Below, one piece after another: positions 37,223 through 45,899 of a stretch of DNA of 64,000 nucleotides. Position 1 is the stretch's first letter. Each line of letters opens with the position of its first letter. The DNA comes from SZAS-103 sp038226665 (lineage in GTDB: Bacteria > Pseudomonadota > Gammaproteobacteria > Xanthomonadales > Xanthomonadaceae). The stretch covers positions 40,855 to 104,854 of the forward strand of contig JBBRQI010000008.1 of NCBI GenBank assembly GCA_038226665.1, written 5' to 3'. The notes under the pieces were generated by a model that saw nothing but the letters and a program-made list of their open reading frames with translations, searched no databases and had not been told where the DNA came from. The position numbers and the translations under genes are program-made.

Positions 37223-37687
37223 ATGCGTAACCATTCCCTGGCCACTCCGTTCATGGCCAAGTCTTCCATCATTTCGTTGATCGTCGCGACCGGCCTGCTT
37301 GCCGGCGCTAGCGCCATGGCTGGTGATCCGGTCTACAAGTGGAAAGACGCCAACGGCCAGTCGCACTATTCGCAGCAGCCGCCCGAAGGCATCAAGTACC
37401 AGACCATCACGACATCCGGCGATACGGCGGTCAGCGCGCCTGCCACGAACGGCGAGACTGCTGCAGCACCGGCAGCGTCCGCCTTGGGGCAAGGCCCCAC
37501 CCCGGCCCAGACCAGCCGACCGCAGCTCTGCGATATGGCACGCAAGAACGTCGACGTGTTGACCAACCGCCCGGCGGTCAGCATGGACATCAACGGCACC
37601 GGCAAGGCGCAGCCGCTCACGCCAGAGCAACAAAATGCGCAACTCGTGATTGCAAAGCAACAAGTCGCCCAGGTCTGCACGAAATAA
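37223..37687 (+). CDS. DUF4124-domain secreted protein
   Basis: Exported protein of 154 residues. A strong GGAGG ribosome site precedes ATG 37223. The leader (about 1-33, LIVATGLLAGASAMA) is followed by the DUF4124 core DPVYKWKDANGQSHYSQQPP, then an Ala/Pro/Thr-rich linker and a small C-terminal part with two cysteines (LCDMARKN, QVCTK). Such proteins are common in Xanthomonadales and of unknown function. A second DUF4124-like gene follows after 12 bases. Confidence 0.85.
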   Translation: MRNHSLATPFMAKSSIISLIVATGLLAGASAMAGDPVYKWKDANGQSHYSQQPPEGIKYQTITTSGDTAVSAPATNGETAAAPAASALGQGPTPAQTSRPQLCDMARKNVDVLTNRPAVSMDINGTGKAQPLTPEQQNAQLVIAKQQVAQVCTK

Positions 37688-37699
37688 GCGGCACGCGGC

Positions 37700-38020
37700 A
37701 TGCATCTCCATTGGGGCTGGGCCGTAATCGCAGCGATCCTGCTGGGAGCCGGCCTGATCTGGTGGACGCAGCCTGTCGACGCATCGCGGGCCGCGCCTGT
37801 CGATCCGGATCGACAGGATGCGGAGCATAACGGGCCATCGCATGCCAATGCTGGCCCGCCGCTGTATCGCTGGATCGATAGTCACGGCGTGGTGAATATC
37901 AGTACAGACCAACCACCGGCCGGTCGCAAATTCACCATCGTGCGCATCGATCCGAACCGCAATATCGTGCCGATGTCCGACAGCGATTCCGCATCGAAAG
38001 CCGCAACGACGGCGCATTGA
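37700..38020 (+). CDS. Short membrane-anchored DUF4124-like protein
   Basis: A 106-residue protein with one N-terminal hydrophobic segment (WGWAVIAAILLGAGLIWW, about 5-22), probably an uncleaved anchor, then a hydrophilic linker and the core PLYRWIDSHGVVNISTDQPP, which parallels the YKWKDANGQSHYSQQPP core of its upstream neighbour. The two genes probably arose by duplication and are co-transcribed. Function unknown. proS starts 86 bases downstream. Confidence 0.78.
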   Translation: MHLHWGWAVIAAILLGAGLIWWTQPVDASRAAPVDPDRQDAEHNGPSHANAGPPLYRWIDSHGVVNISTDQPPAGRKFTIVRIDPNRNIVPMSDSDSASKAATTAH

Positions 38021-38106
38021 GCGATTCGTTCGGTTCAGCCGCAACGACGCGAGTTTCGAGCGGACGGCGGCTACAATGCCGATCCACTCCCGTCGATGCC
38101 GCCCGC

Positions 38107-39834
38107 ATGCGCCTGTCGCAATTCCATCTCAATACGTCCCGCGAAACCCCCGCCGATGCCGAGATCGCGAGCCACCGGCTGATGCTGCGCGCGGGCATGA
38201 TCCGCAAACTCGGCGCGGGGCTGTATACATGGTCGCCGCTGGGGCTGCGGGTGATGCGCAAAGTCGAGGCGATCGTGCGTGAGGAAATGAATCGCGCCGG
38301 CGCCCTCGAACTGCTGATGCCGACGGTGCAACCGCGCGAACTGTGGGAAGAAACCGGTCGCTGGGAAAAATTCGGCGGGCAACTGCTCAAGATCAAGGAT
38401 CGCAAGCAGGCCGAGTATTGCTACGCGCCCACCGCCGAGGAAGTGATCACCGATTTCGCACGCAACGAACTGCAGTCGTACAAGCAGTTGCCGGTGAATT
38501 TCTACCAGATCCAGACCAAGTTCCGCGACGAGATCCGCCCGCGCTTCGGCGTGATGCGCGCGCGCGAGTTCTTGATGAAGGACGCGTACTCGTTCCATCT
38601 CACGCCCGAGGACATGGAGCGCGAATACCGCAACATGCACGCGACCTACACGCGCATCTTCACGCGACTGGGCCTGAAGTTTCGCGCGGTGCGCGCGGAC
38701 AGCGGCGCGATCGGCGGCGACGCGTCGCAGGAATTCCACGTGCTCGCCGATTCGGGCGAGGACGCGATAGCCTACGCCGTTGATGAACGCGGGGTGGATG
38801 GTTCGGACTACGCCGCGAACGTGGAAATGGCGGCGGCGGCGGCACCTGGCCCGCGCGCATCTGCAATCGAGGCCATGCGCAAGGTCGACACGCCAACTCA
38901 AAAAACCTGCGAGGACGTTGCAGCATTGATGGGCATTGCGCTCGCACGCACAGTGAAATCCGTCGCGCTGATCGGCGAGCAGGGCTTCGTGCTCGCACTG
39001 GTGCGCGGCGACCACATGGTGAACGAGGTCAAGCTCGCGAAACTCACCGGTCTCACCGCATACCGACTCGCCACCGAGGACGAGATACTCGATTACCTCG
39101 GCAGCGAACCCGGTTTTCTCGGCCCGGTCAAACCCACGAACAAAATCACCGTCATCGCCGATCGCGACGTCGCAGCGATGGCCGATTTCGTCGTCGGCGC
39201 GAATGAACGCGGTTATCACATCGCTGGCGCGAACTGGGGCCGCGATTTGCCGGAACCTGATCTCGTCGCCGACATCCGCAGCGTCGTCGCAGGCGATCTG
39301 TCGCCGGATGGAAACGGAACGCTCGGCATCGCGCGCGGCATCGAAGTCGGCCATGTGTTCCAACTCGGGAAGAACTACGCCGAAGCGATGAAGGCCACCG
39401 TACTCGACGCTACCGGTAAACCGCAAACGATGTACATGGGCTGTTACGGGATCGGCGTGACCCGCATCGTCGCCGCCGCGATCGAACAGAACTCCGACGA
39501 CAAGGGCATCGTCTGGCCGGAACCGATGGCGCCCTGGCGAGTGGCGGTTTGCATCATCAATCCGAAGAATGATCCCGCGGTGGTCGCTGCTGCGGAAGCG
39601 CTGTATCGCGAATTTTCCGAAGCCGGCATCGAAACCTTGCTCGACGACCGCGGCCTGCGCCCTGGACCGATGTTTTCCGATATCGAACTGATCGGCATTC
39701 CGCATCGCGTCGTGGTATCGGAACGTGGGCTGGCCGCCGCGACGTTTGAATATCGCACACGCTCCGCCAGTGCATCGGAGAACCTCGATCGCGAAACCCT
39801 GCGCGCTCGCCTGGCTTCACATAGTATCGACTGA
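38107..39834 (+). CDS. proS: Prolyl-tRNA synthetase (bacterial type with editing domain)
   Basis: Class II synthetase charging tRNA-Pro. ATG 38107 (MRLSQFHLNTSRETPADAEI) gives 575 residues. Motif 2 FRDEIRPRFGVMRAREFLMKD (residues about 140-160) and motif 3 GCYGIGVTRIVAA are intact. The INS editing domain that hydrolyses Ala-tRNA-Pro spans about 230-400, including ALVRGDHMVNEVKL. The C-terminal anticodon-binding domain has LLDDRGLRPGPMFSDIELIG. The frame is open 30 codons further upstream without similarity. Confidence 0.97.
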   Translation: MRLSQFHLNTSRETPADAEIASHRLMLRAGMIRKLGAGLYTWSPLGLRVMRKVEAIVREEMNRAGALELLMPTVQPRELWEETGRWEKFGGQLLKIKDRKQAEYCYAPTAEEVITDFARNELQSYKQLPVNFYQIQTKFRDEIRPRFGVMRAREFLMKDAYSFHLTPEDMEREYRNMHATYTRIFTRLGLKFRAVRADSGAIGGDASQEFHVLADSGEDAIAYAVDERGVDGSDYAANVEMAAAAAPGPRASAIEAMRKVDTPTQKTCEDVAALMGIALARTVKSVALIGEQGFVLALVRGDHMVNEVKLAKLTGLTAYRLATEDEILDYLGSEPGFLGPVKPTNKITVIADRDVAAMADFVVGANERGYHIAGANWGRDLPEPDLVADIRSVVAGDLSPDGNGTLGIARGIEVGHVFQLGKNYAEAMKATVLDATGKPQTMYMGCYGIGVTRIVAAAIEQNSDDKGIVWPEPMAPWRVAVCIINPKNDPAVVAAAEALYREFSEAGIETLLDDRGLRPGPMFSDIELIGIPHRVVVSERGLAAATFEYRTRSASASENLDRETLRARLASHSID

Positions 39835-39879
39835 GCCAACGCGGGACCGGGGTCACCAAAACGCAGCCTGGTTTGCACC

Positions 39880-39900
39880 ATGCCTTTCGGCATTTTGCTT
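39880..39900 (+). terminator. Weak terminator after proS
   Basis: A small hairpin, ATGCC (39880-39884) and GGCAT (39889-39893) with loop TTTC, followed by TTTGCTT. It lies 46 bases after the proS stop. The stem is short, so termination may be partial. Confidence 0.5.
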
Positions 39901-39923
39901 CCCGGATGTTATGCACTAACATC
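39895..39923 (+). promoter_or_regulatory. Putative promoter and overlapping 19-bp palindrome of the H-NS-like gene
   Basis: TTGCTT (39895-39900) and TAACAT (39917-39922) are 16 bp apart, a plausible sigma-70 pair 49 bases before the coding start. A perfect inverted repeat GATGTTA-TGCAC-TAACATC occupies 39905-39923 and covers the -10 box, so a dimeric regulator binding here would block RNA polymerase. The regulator is unknown; autoregulation is one possibility. Confidence 0.55.
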
Positions 39924-39971
39924 GGCCATACCCGGTGATTCCGGCATCCGCAACGCCCAATGGAAGCCATT

Positions 39972-40352
39972 ATGTCGATCGATCTTCAGAACCTCTCCGC
40001 GAAGGAACTTGGCGCATTGATTGCCAAGGCAAATCAACGCCAGAAACAACTCAAGAAACGCAAACCTGCTGCTGGCGTGATCAAGCGCATCAACGCAATT
40101 GCCCGCGAGGCGGGTTATACCGTCGCCGAATTGTTCGGTGGCGTGCCAGCCGTCAAAGCTCCGGTCAAGGCCAAGTCCGGCCGCCCGACGAAGAAGACGC
40201 GCAAGTCGAGCACGGCCGGCAGCAAGGTCGCTCCGAAGTTCCGCAACCCGGCAAACCCGGCGGAAACCTGGGCCGCACGCGGCAAACAGCCGCGCTGGCT
40301 GGCCGCTGAAATCGCCAATGGCAAGAAGCTCGAGGATTTTGCGATCAAGTAA
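39972..40352 (+). CDS. H-NS family nucleoid protein
   Basis: Small DNA-binding protein of 126 residues. ATG 39972 (MSIDLQNLSAKEL) with TGGAAG five bases upstream is preferred over ATG 39960. A short N-terminal oligomerisation helix region (LSAKELGALIAKANQRQKQL) is followed by a Lys/Ala/Thr-rich linker and the H-NS C-terminal DNA-binding domain, KFRNPANPAETWAARGKQPR then WLAAEIANGKKLEDFAI. The W-x-GRGxxP-type loop appears as WAARGKQPRW, which should insert into AT-rich minor grooves. The N-terminal domain is shorter than in E. coli H-NS, as in Xanthomonas XrvA/B-type proteins. The own terminator follows. Confidence 0.92.
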   Translation: MSIDLQNLSAKELGALIAKANQRQKQLKKRKPAAGVIKRINAIAREAGYTVAELFGGVPAVKAPVKAKSGRPTKKTRKSSTAGSKVAPKFRNPANPAETWAARGKQPRWLAAEIANGKKLEDFAIK

Positions 40353-40373
40353 TCGATTTACGGTCAATACACG

Positions 40374-40398
40374 ACGCCGGCCTTGCGCCGGCGTTTTC
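40374..40398 (+). terminator. Rho-independent terminator of the H-NS-like gene
   Basis: Perfect 8-bp stem ACGCCGGC (40374-40381) / GCCGGCGT (40387-40394), loop CTTGC, followed by TTTTCATTT. It lies 22 bases after the stop codon. Confidence 0.9.
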
Positions 40399-40465
40399 AT
40401 TTCATCCTTAATGCTTGCCCGTCGTTCCGACAAGCCGGAACAGGAGTATGGGTGCGCCTGTCAAA

Positions 40466-41782
40466 CTATAAATTGCGACGCGCCGGAACCAGCAAATTCC
40501 CGAACAGGACTCCTGCAACCAGCGCGACCAATACAGTCAGCACCGCGACGGCAGTATTCAATCCAAGGATGAGGTCGCGCTCGAGCACGAAGGTCAAACT
40601 GCGGAAACCCACGCTGCCGGGCACCAACAGGACGATGCCCGGCACGCGCACAAGCGCCCCCGGGCGGTTGGCCAGGCGCGCGTAGGCGTTGCTGGCCGCG
40701 CTGACCACCATGCTGCCGAAGAACACTCCCGCATCGTTGCCGAGTTCGGCGCCCGCCCAACGGGTCACGCCATAGCCCATGCATGCCGACAACATCACGA
40801 TCGGGTAATCGCGACGATCCGCGCGGAAAAGCACCGCGAAGGCATACGCCGCGACCAGCAATGCGACCCATTCCAGCCAGGCCGGCCCGAGGTTTTCGAC
40901 GGCCTCGTGCGGATGCCAACCGAGCAACTTCACGAACTGCATCGCCGCAACGGTACCGAAGGTCAACTTCAGCAGCACCGCCAGCGCGCCGCCGAAACGC
41001 GCGGTGCCCGAAACCAGGTGCTGGCTCGACAGTTCCGACACCGCATTGGTCAACATCATGCCGGGCATCAGCACGATGATCGATGCGATCACCACCGTTT
41101 TCGTCATCAGTGGAAACCAGAATGTAGCGACCATTGCCGCAAGCAAGGTGGCAACCAGCGCCGCGATCGCCTCCTCCGCTTCCTGCATGCGTGGACGCCC
41201 CGCGCCGGCGGCGTGTAGCGCACCGATCAATACGCCGATCGTGCCAGCGGTTGCGATGTCCAGCCAGCTGCTGCGAAACAGGCCGGCCACCGAAGCCGCG
41301 GACAACCCGTAGCACACGATTTCTAGCGCGCGTGCACGCGGCCCAGGCGGGCGATCCAAAGCATGCAGCGCGATCGAGCCGGCTGCGAGGTCGCTGCGTC
41401 CGGCGAGCACGTCCTCGGCGATCGCATCGGCCGCGCACAGCTTGCGCAGGTCGGTCGAGCCAGGTTCGAGACGGATCACCTGTGTCGTGTCGAGCAGCGG
41501 AGAATCGGTGGTCGCATCCGAAAAGGACAGGATCATGCCGGTCGGGTTCGACCAAGGATTGCAACGCAGGCCAAGCCGTTGCGCGACTGCACTGACCGCA
41601 CCTTCCAGGCGTTGCGCGGTGGTGCCGTAGATGTGCAGGCGCGTGGCGAGTTCGACGACGAATGCAATGCGATCGGTATAGTTCGCGCTCGCGCGCGCAT
41701 GCGAATTGGCCTGCGCGGTCAAGGCCTGCCCCATCGTGGCATTGAGCGTTCGCGCGGCGTCGGTGCTGGCTGGTTGCGACAT
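40466..41782 (-). CDS. Threonine/serine exporter family protein (ThrE-like)
   Basis: Membrane protein of 438 residues from ATG 41782 (MSQPASTDAARTLN). The N-terminal 170 residues form the soluble DUF1212 (ThrE) domain, with RIAFVVELATRLHIYGTTAQ and DTTQVIRLEPGSTDL. Ten or so hydrophobic segments follow (about 175-435), including VVIASIIVLMPGMMLTNAV and VPGIVLLVPGSVGFRSL, the paired PG motifs of the ThrE/YjjP-YjjB group. It fuses in one chain what E. coli splits into YjjP and YjjB. Substrate (threonine, serine or dicarboxylate) is not readable from sequence. Divergent from the EamA transporter. Confidence 0.88.
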   Translation of the reverse strand: MSQPASTDAARTLNATMGQALTAQANSHARASANYTDRIAFVVELATRLHIYGTTAQRLEGAVSAVAQRLGLRCNPWSNPTGMILSFSDATTDSPLLDTTQVIRLEPGSTDLRKLCAADAIAEDVLAGRSDLAAGSIALHALDRPPGPRARALEIVCYGLSAASVAGLFRSSWLDIATAGTIGVLIGALHAAGAGRPRMQEAEEAIAALVATLLAAMVATFWFPLMTKTVVIASIIVLMPGMMLTNAVSELSSQHLVSGTARFGGALAVLLKLTFGTVAAMQFVKLLGWHPHEAVENLGPAWLEWVALLVAAYAFAVLFRADRRDYPIVMLSACMGYGVTRWAGAELGNDAGVFFGSMVVSAASNAYARLANRPGALVRVPGIVLLVPGSVGFRSLTFVLERDLILGLNTAVAVLTVLVALVAGVLFGNLLVPARRNL

Positions 41783-41893
41783 GCGCGCAGACTGGATCGG
41801 ATCGCCGCAGCGCGCAAGCACAGCGTTGCCCCATCCATGGCGATGCCATATCCTCGTTGCAGTCCGCCCATCGCGGTTTGACTGGCGCGACGC

Positions 41894-42805
41894 ATGCGGA
41901 TCGGACTCGGCGAACTTCTCTCGATCGGCAGTGCTGCGGCCTGGGCATCGGGCGTGATCCTGTATCGGCAGCTCGGCGAATCGTTGCCGCCGCTCACCCT
42001 GAACTTCCTCAAGAACCTGCTCGTGTTCGGCATGTTGTTGCCGGTCATCGCATGGCTGTACGCCGCGCATCCGCCGCAACTGGGCATCGTGCAGATCGCG
42101 CTGTCGCTGTTCAGTGGCCTGCTCGGGCTGGCGCTCGCCGACACCCTGTATTTCGCCGCGCTCAACGCGGTCGGCGCAGGCCGCATGGGCGTGATCGGCA
42201 ATTTCTACAGCCCGTTCGTGCTGACCCTGTCGTTCGCGTTCCTTGGCGAGCGCCTGAACCTGATACAGGGCCTCGGATTCCTGCTGGTGTCGTCCGGCGT
42301 GTTGCTGGTCGCGCGGCCCGCAACGGGCTGGCGTGGGGTCGATGGCGCTGCACAACGCCGTGGCGCGCTGTTCGGCGTCACCGCAGTCGCGCTGATGGCG
42401 GTCGGCATCGTGCTGGTCAAGCCGATCCTCGAGCGCGAACCCTTGCTCTGGGTCACCGGCCTGCGCATGTGCGGCGGCATCGTGGGGATGCTGGCGATCG
42501 CCATGCTGCGCGGGGAACTCACGCAACTGTGGCCCACGCAGAAGCTGCTTTCGGGACGCAAACCGCTGCACTGGCCTACACTGGTGCTTGCAGCGGTCGT
42601 CGGGCAGGGGCTTTCCATGCTGTTGTGGCTCGGCGGATACAAATACACGAAGGCTTCGGTCGCGGCGGTCTTGAACGAAACCTCGTCGGTGTTCATCCTT
42701 CTGTTCGCTGCGTGGTGGCTGCGCGAACCGATCACCCGCCGTGGCGGCATCGGCGTGACGCTGACACTGTCCGGAATCGTGTGCATGCTGACGCAAGGGA
42801 ATTGA
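41894..42805 (+). CDS. EamA/DMT-family transporter
   Basis: Inner-membrane transporter of 303 residues with ten predicted helices and two EamA repeats (about 5-137 and 158-300). Typical motifs are ALADTLYFAALNAVGAGRMG in the first repeat and GGYKYTKASVAAVLNETSSV in the second. Substrate unknown. The gene ends 8 bases before the Mla permease start, so it may be the first gene of that operon, though a direct link between the two is unproven. Confidence 0.88.
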   Translation: MRIGLGELLSIGSAAAWASGVILYRQLGESLPPLTLNFLKNLLVFGMLLPVIAWLYAAHPPQLGIVQIALSLFSGLLGLALADTLYFAALNAVGAGRMGVIGNFYSPFVLTLSFAFLGERLNLIQGLGFLLVSSGVLLVARPATGWRGVDGAAQRRGALFGVTAVALMAVGIVLVKPILEREPLLWVTGLRMCGGIVGMLAIAMLRGELTQLWPTQKLLSGRKPLHWPTLVLAAVVGQGLSMLLWLGGYKYTKASVAAVLNETSSVFILLFAAWWLREPITRRGGIGVTLTLSGIVCMLTQGN

Positions 42806-42813
42806 TCCATTCG

Positions 42814-43935
42814 ATGAACGACGTACTCACCGGCGATCCGCCAACCATCGACGTCGCCTCCGGCCAGCCCGACACGCTGCGTCTGGGCGGCGCGTGGATT
42901 CTTGCGCATGCGCCGGCGCTGGAAGATCTCGTCGCGCACGCCGACAATGCGCGCAATATCGATGCGACCGGCCTGCAACGCCTGGATTCGGCCGGCGCGA
43001 TGTTGCTCAACCGGTTGCTGCACCGCCTCAAGCTGGGCCGCGACGCATTGCGCCTGAGCGCATCGCAGCAGGCCTTGATGGCCTACATCGACGAGATGAA
43101 TTCGGATCCGCATCCTGTCGTGGTCAAGGAACTCGGCTTCATCAGGGCGATCGGCCGCCTCGGCTTCTCGGTGGTGGACAGCTACAAGGAAATTCTCGCG
43201 CTGATCGCCTTCATGGGCCTGACCTTGAGCGTGATGCTCAAGGTGGCCACCCGACCCAAGCGCTGGCGTATAACGCCAACCGTGTTCCACATGGAAACCG
43301 TCGGCCTCGACGCTATGCCGCTGGTGATGCTGCTGTGTTTCCTTGTCGGCGCGGTGCTCGCGTTCCTCGGCGCCGATGTGCTGAAGGCGTACGGCGCGCA
43401 GATCTACGTGGTCGACCTGGTCAGCTACGCGTTCCTGCGCGAATTCGGCGTGTTGCTCGCAGCGATCCTGCTTGCCGGCCGCACCGCGAGCGCATTCACC
43501 GCGCAGATCGGCGCAATGCAGAACCGCGAGGAAATCGATGCGATCCGCACGCTCGGGCTCGACCCGATCGAGCTGCTGGTCATCCCGCGCCTGATCGCCT
43601 TGCTGGTGATGATGCCGCTGCTGGGTTTCATCGGCATGTGCGCGGGCATCCTTGGCGGCGCGGTGGTCAGTTGGCTGGCGCTCGGGATTCCGCTGGAAAT
43701 GTTCTGGTCGCGCTTGAACGAAACCATCGAGTTGCGCCACTTCGTCGTCGGCATCGTCAAGACGCCGATGTTCGCAACGGTGATCGCCCTGATCGGTTGC
43801 CTCGAAGGTTTCCAGGTGCAGGGCACCGCGCAGTCGGTCGGCGAACGCACGACCTCGGCGGTCGTGCAATGCATCTCGCTGGTGATCGTGCTCGATGCGA
43901 TCGCTGCGGTGTTCTTCATGGAGATCAACCAGTGA
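42814..43935 (+). CDS. mlaE: MlaE-type lipid ABC permease with N-terminal STAS domain
   Basis: Permease of an MCE-type phospholipid transporter at the inner membrane. ATG 42814 gives 373 residues. Residues 1-105 form a STAS/MlaB-like domain (ARNIDATGLQRLDSAGAMLL includes the usual Asp-Ser-Ala-Gly turn); the permease domain covers about 120-373, with LREFGVLLAAILLAGRTASA and GAMQNREEIDAIRTLGLDP, the coupling-helix region conserved in MlaE. In E. coli MlaB is a separate protein; here it is fused. It overlaps mlaF by 4 bases. Confidence 0.92.
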   Translation: MNDVLTGDPPTIDVASGQPDTLRLGGAWILAHAPALEDLVAHADNARNIDATGLQRLDSAGAMLLNRLLHRLKLGRDALRLSASQQALMAYIDEMNSDPHPVVVKELGFIRAIGRLGFSVVDSYKEILALIAFMGLTLSVMLKVATRPKRWRITPTVFHMETVGLDAMPLVMLLCFLVGAVLAFLGADVLKAYGAQIYVVDLVSYAFLREFGVLLAAILLAGRTASAFTAQIGAMQNREEIDAIRTLGLDPIELLVIPRLIALLVMMPLLGFIGMCAGILGGAVVSWLALGIPLEMFWSRLNETIELRHFVVGIVKTPMFATVIALIGCLEGFQVQGTAQSVGERTTSAVVQCISLVIVLDAIAAVFFMEINQ

Positions 43936-44873
43936 ACCGGGAACCGGAAATCGACCGGCCGCCAACCGTCGGCACGCCGGACCAGATCCGTCCGGTCGAG
44001 GACACTCCGCTGGGCGGGGTGCGCAAGCCGCAGCTCGGTGCGGAGGATGCTGCGGACGATCAGCCCGGGAACCGTCCCGAGGTCGGCTCCGACAAGGATC
44101 TGGCGATCAGCGTGCGCGGCTTGTGCAACGAGTTCGGCAAGCAGATCGTGCACAAGGACCTCGACCTCGACGTGCGGCGCGGCGAAATCATCGGCGTGGT
44201 CGGTGGCTCCGGTACTGGCAAGTCGGTACTGATGCGTTCGATCCTCGGCCTCAATCGACCGCAGGCCGGCACCATCACCGTGCTCGGAGCCGACGCAATG
44301 ACCGAGGACGAGGCCGTGCGCCATCGCATCGAACTCAATAGCGGCGTGTTGTTCCAGGACGGTGCGCTGTTTTCTTCGTTGACCGTTGGGGAAAACGTCG
44401 CGTTGCCGCTGAAGGAACACCACGAGGAAATCGACGACGAACTGCGCGATCAGTTGGTGCGCCTGAAGATCCGCCTCGCCGGCCTGCCCGACGATGCCGC
44501 CGACAAGCTGCCCTCGCAATTGTCGGGCGGCATGCGCAAGCGTGCAGGGCTCGCGCGTGCGCTAGCGCTCGATCCGGACCTGTTGTTCCTCGACGAACCC
44601 ACCGCGGGCCTCGACCCGATCGGCGCGGCCGCATTCGACCAATTGATCCTCACCTTGCAGCAGGCGCTCGGTTTCACCGTGTTCCTGATCACCCACGACC
44701 TCGATACGCTGTACGCGATCTGCAATCGCATCGCGGTGATCGCCGACCAGCGCGTGCTGATCAACGCGCCGATCCAGCAGGTCGAACAGTTCGATCATCC
44801 ATGGGTGCAGGAATATTTCCACGGTCCCCGAGGACGCGCCGCGCAACGATCGGTCCGGGGCGCTGGCCCGTGA
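43932..44873 (+). CDS. mlaF: MlaF-type ABC ATPase
   Basis: ATPase driving the Mla-type lipid transporter. GTG 43932 overlaps the mlaE stop (GTGA) and gives 313 residues. The first 45 residues are a Pro/Asp/Gly-rich extension not typical of MlaF. The NBD then has Walker A GGSGTGKS, Q-loop GVLFQDGALFSSLTV, signature LSGGMRKRAGLARAL, Walker B LLFLDEPTAGLDP and the His switch ITHDLDTL. C-terminal HPWVQEYFHGPRGR matches the MlaF tail that contacts MlaB. Confidence 0.94.
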   Translation: MNREPEIDRPPTVGTPDQIRPVEDTPLGGVRKPQLGAEDAADDQPGNRPEVGSDKDLAISVRGLCNEFGKQIVHKDLDLDVRRGEIIGVVGGSGTGKSVLMRSILGLNRPQAGTITVLGADAMTEDEAVRHRIELNSGVLFQDGALFSSLTVGENVALPLKEHHEEIDDELRDQLVRLKIRLAGLPDDAADKLPSQLSGGMRKRAGLARALALDPDLLFLDEPTAGLDPIGAAAFDQLILTLQQALGFTVFLITHDLDTLYAICNRIAVIADQRVLINAPIQQVEQFDHPWVQEYFHGPRGRAAQRSVRGAGP

Positions 44874-44948
44874 CCACCATGCAATGCGTTATCAGCCACA
44901 TGCACATGCAGGCCGGGTTGATCCCACGCCCGGCCAAGGAGTACTGAA

Positions 44949-45899
44949 GTGGAAACCAAGGCGAACCACGTTCTCATCGGCCTGTTCACCCTTGGGGTGA
45001 TTGCGGGAATCCTGCTGTTCATCCTGTGGGCGTCGAAATATTCGTCGGAGGGCACGTTCAAGGAATACGACATCGTGTTCAAGGAAGCCGTGACCGGTTT
45101 GTCGGTCGGCGGCGTGGTGGAATACAACGGCATCGAAGTCGGCAACGTACGCGACCTGAAGCTGTCGCCCGGCGACGCGCGCGAGGTCATCGCACGGATA
45201 CGGGTCAAGAACGACACGCCGGTGAAGGTCGACACCCGGGTGGAGCTTGCATTGCAAAGTTTCGCGACCGGCGTGGCGTTCATCCAGCTCTCCGGCGGCA
45301 AGCCCGGCAGCCCGCTGCTCGCGCAGCCCGATCCCCACCATGTGCCGGTGATCCTCGCCAGCGAATCGTCGTTCCAGAAACTGCTCAATTCGTCCGAGGA
45401 CATCGCCACCACCCTCAACGACGTGCTGACCAACATCAAGCATGTTCTGAGCGATGAAAACGCGAAGCGCATCAGCAAGACGCTCGCGAACGTCCAGTCG
45501 CTCACCGACACCCTGGCCGGGCAACGCGAGGACATCGCCGCGCTGATCAAGTCCGCGCGCGATGCCAGCGACAAACTCGATCGCACGCTCGCCGCCGCCG
45601 AGAAGACCATGGGAACCGTCAACACCCAGCTCGGCGGAAAACTGCCGGGGATGGTCAACCATCTCGACCGCACCCTCGCGCAGCTCGATTCGTTCACCAA
45701 GAACGCCGATGCGATGCTGACGGCGAATCGCGGCGCGATCGACAGTTTCAGCAACCAGGGACTCGCGCAACTCGGGCCGACCCTCGCGCAGATGCGCCAG
45801 GTGTTGCGCCAGATCAACCGCCTGACCGAGCAGCTGCAGGCAAATCCCGCCGGCTATCTGCTTGGCCGCGACAAACCGCAGGAGTTCCAGCCGAAATGA
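44949..45899 (+). CDS. mlaD: MlaD-type MCE-domain substrate-binding protein
   Basis: Inner-membrane-anchored MCE protein that forms the periplasmic lipid-binding ring. GTG 44949 follows an AAGGAG ribosome site. Of 316 residues, a single helix (about 8-27, VLIGLFTLGVIAGILLFILW) precedes one MCE domain (about 38-120: IVFKEAVTGLSVGGVVEYNG). The long C-terminal helical part (150-300) is like Mce1-type proteins and much longer than E. coli MlaD, suggesting a needle or tunnel. It sits 75 bases after mlaF and overlaps the lipoprotein gene by 4 bases. Confidence 0.92.
   Translation: METKANHVLIGLFTLGVIAGILLFILWASKYSSEGTFKEYDIVFKEAVTGLSVGGVVEYNGIEVGNVRDLKLSPGDAREVIARIRVKNDTPVKVDTRVELALQSFATGVAFIQLSGGKPGSPLLAQPDPHHVPVILASESSFQKLLNSSEDIATTLNDVLTNIKHVLSDENAKRISKTLANVQSLTDTLAGQREDIAALIKSARDASDKLDRTLAAAEKTMGTVNTQLGGKLPGMVNHLDRTLAQLDSFTKNADAMLTANRGAIDSFSNQGLAQLGPTLAQMRQVLRQINRLTEQLQANPAGYLLGRDKPQEFQPK

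Noticed and set aside
40466..42796. N-terminal extension of the ThrE-like protein across the EamA gene
   Set aside because: The upstream 338 codons are antisense to a clear EamA transporter and are Gln/His/Arg-rich; the exporter starts at 41782.
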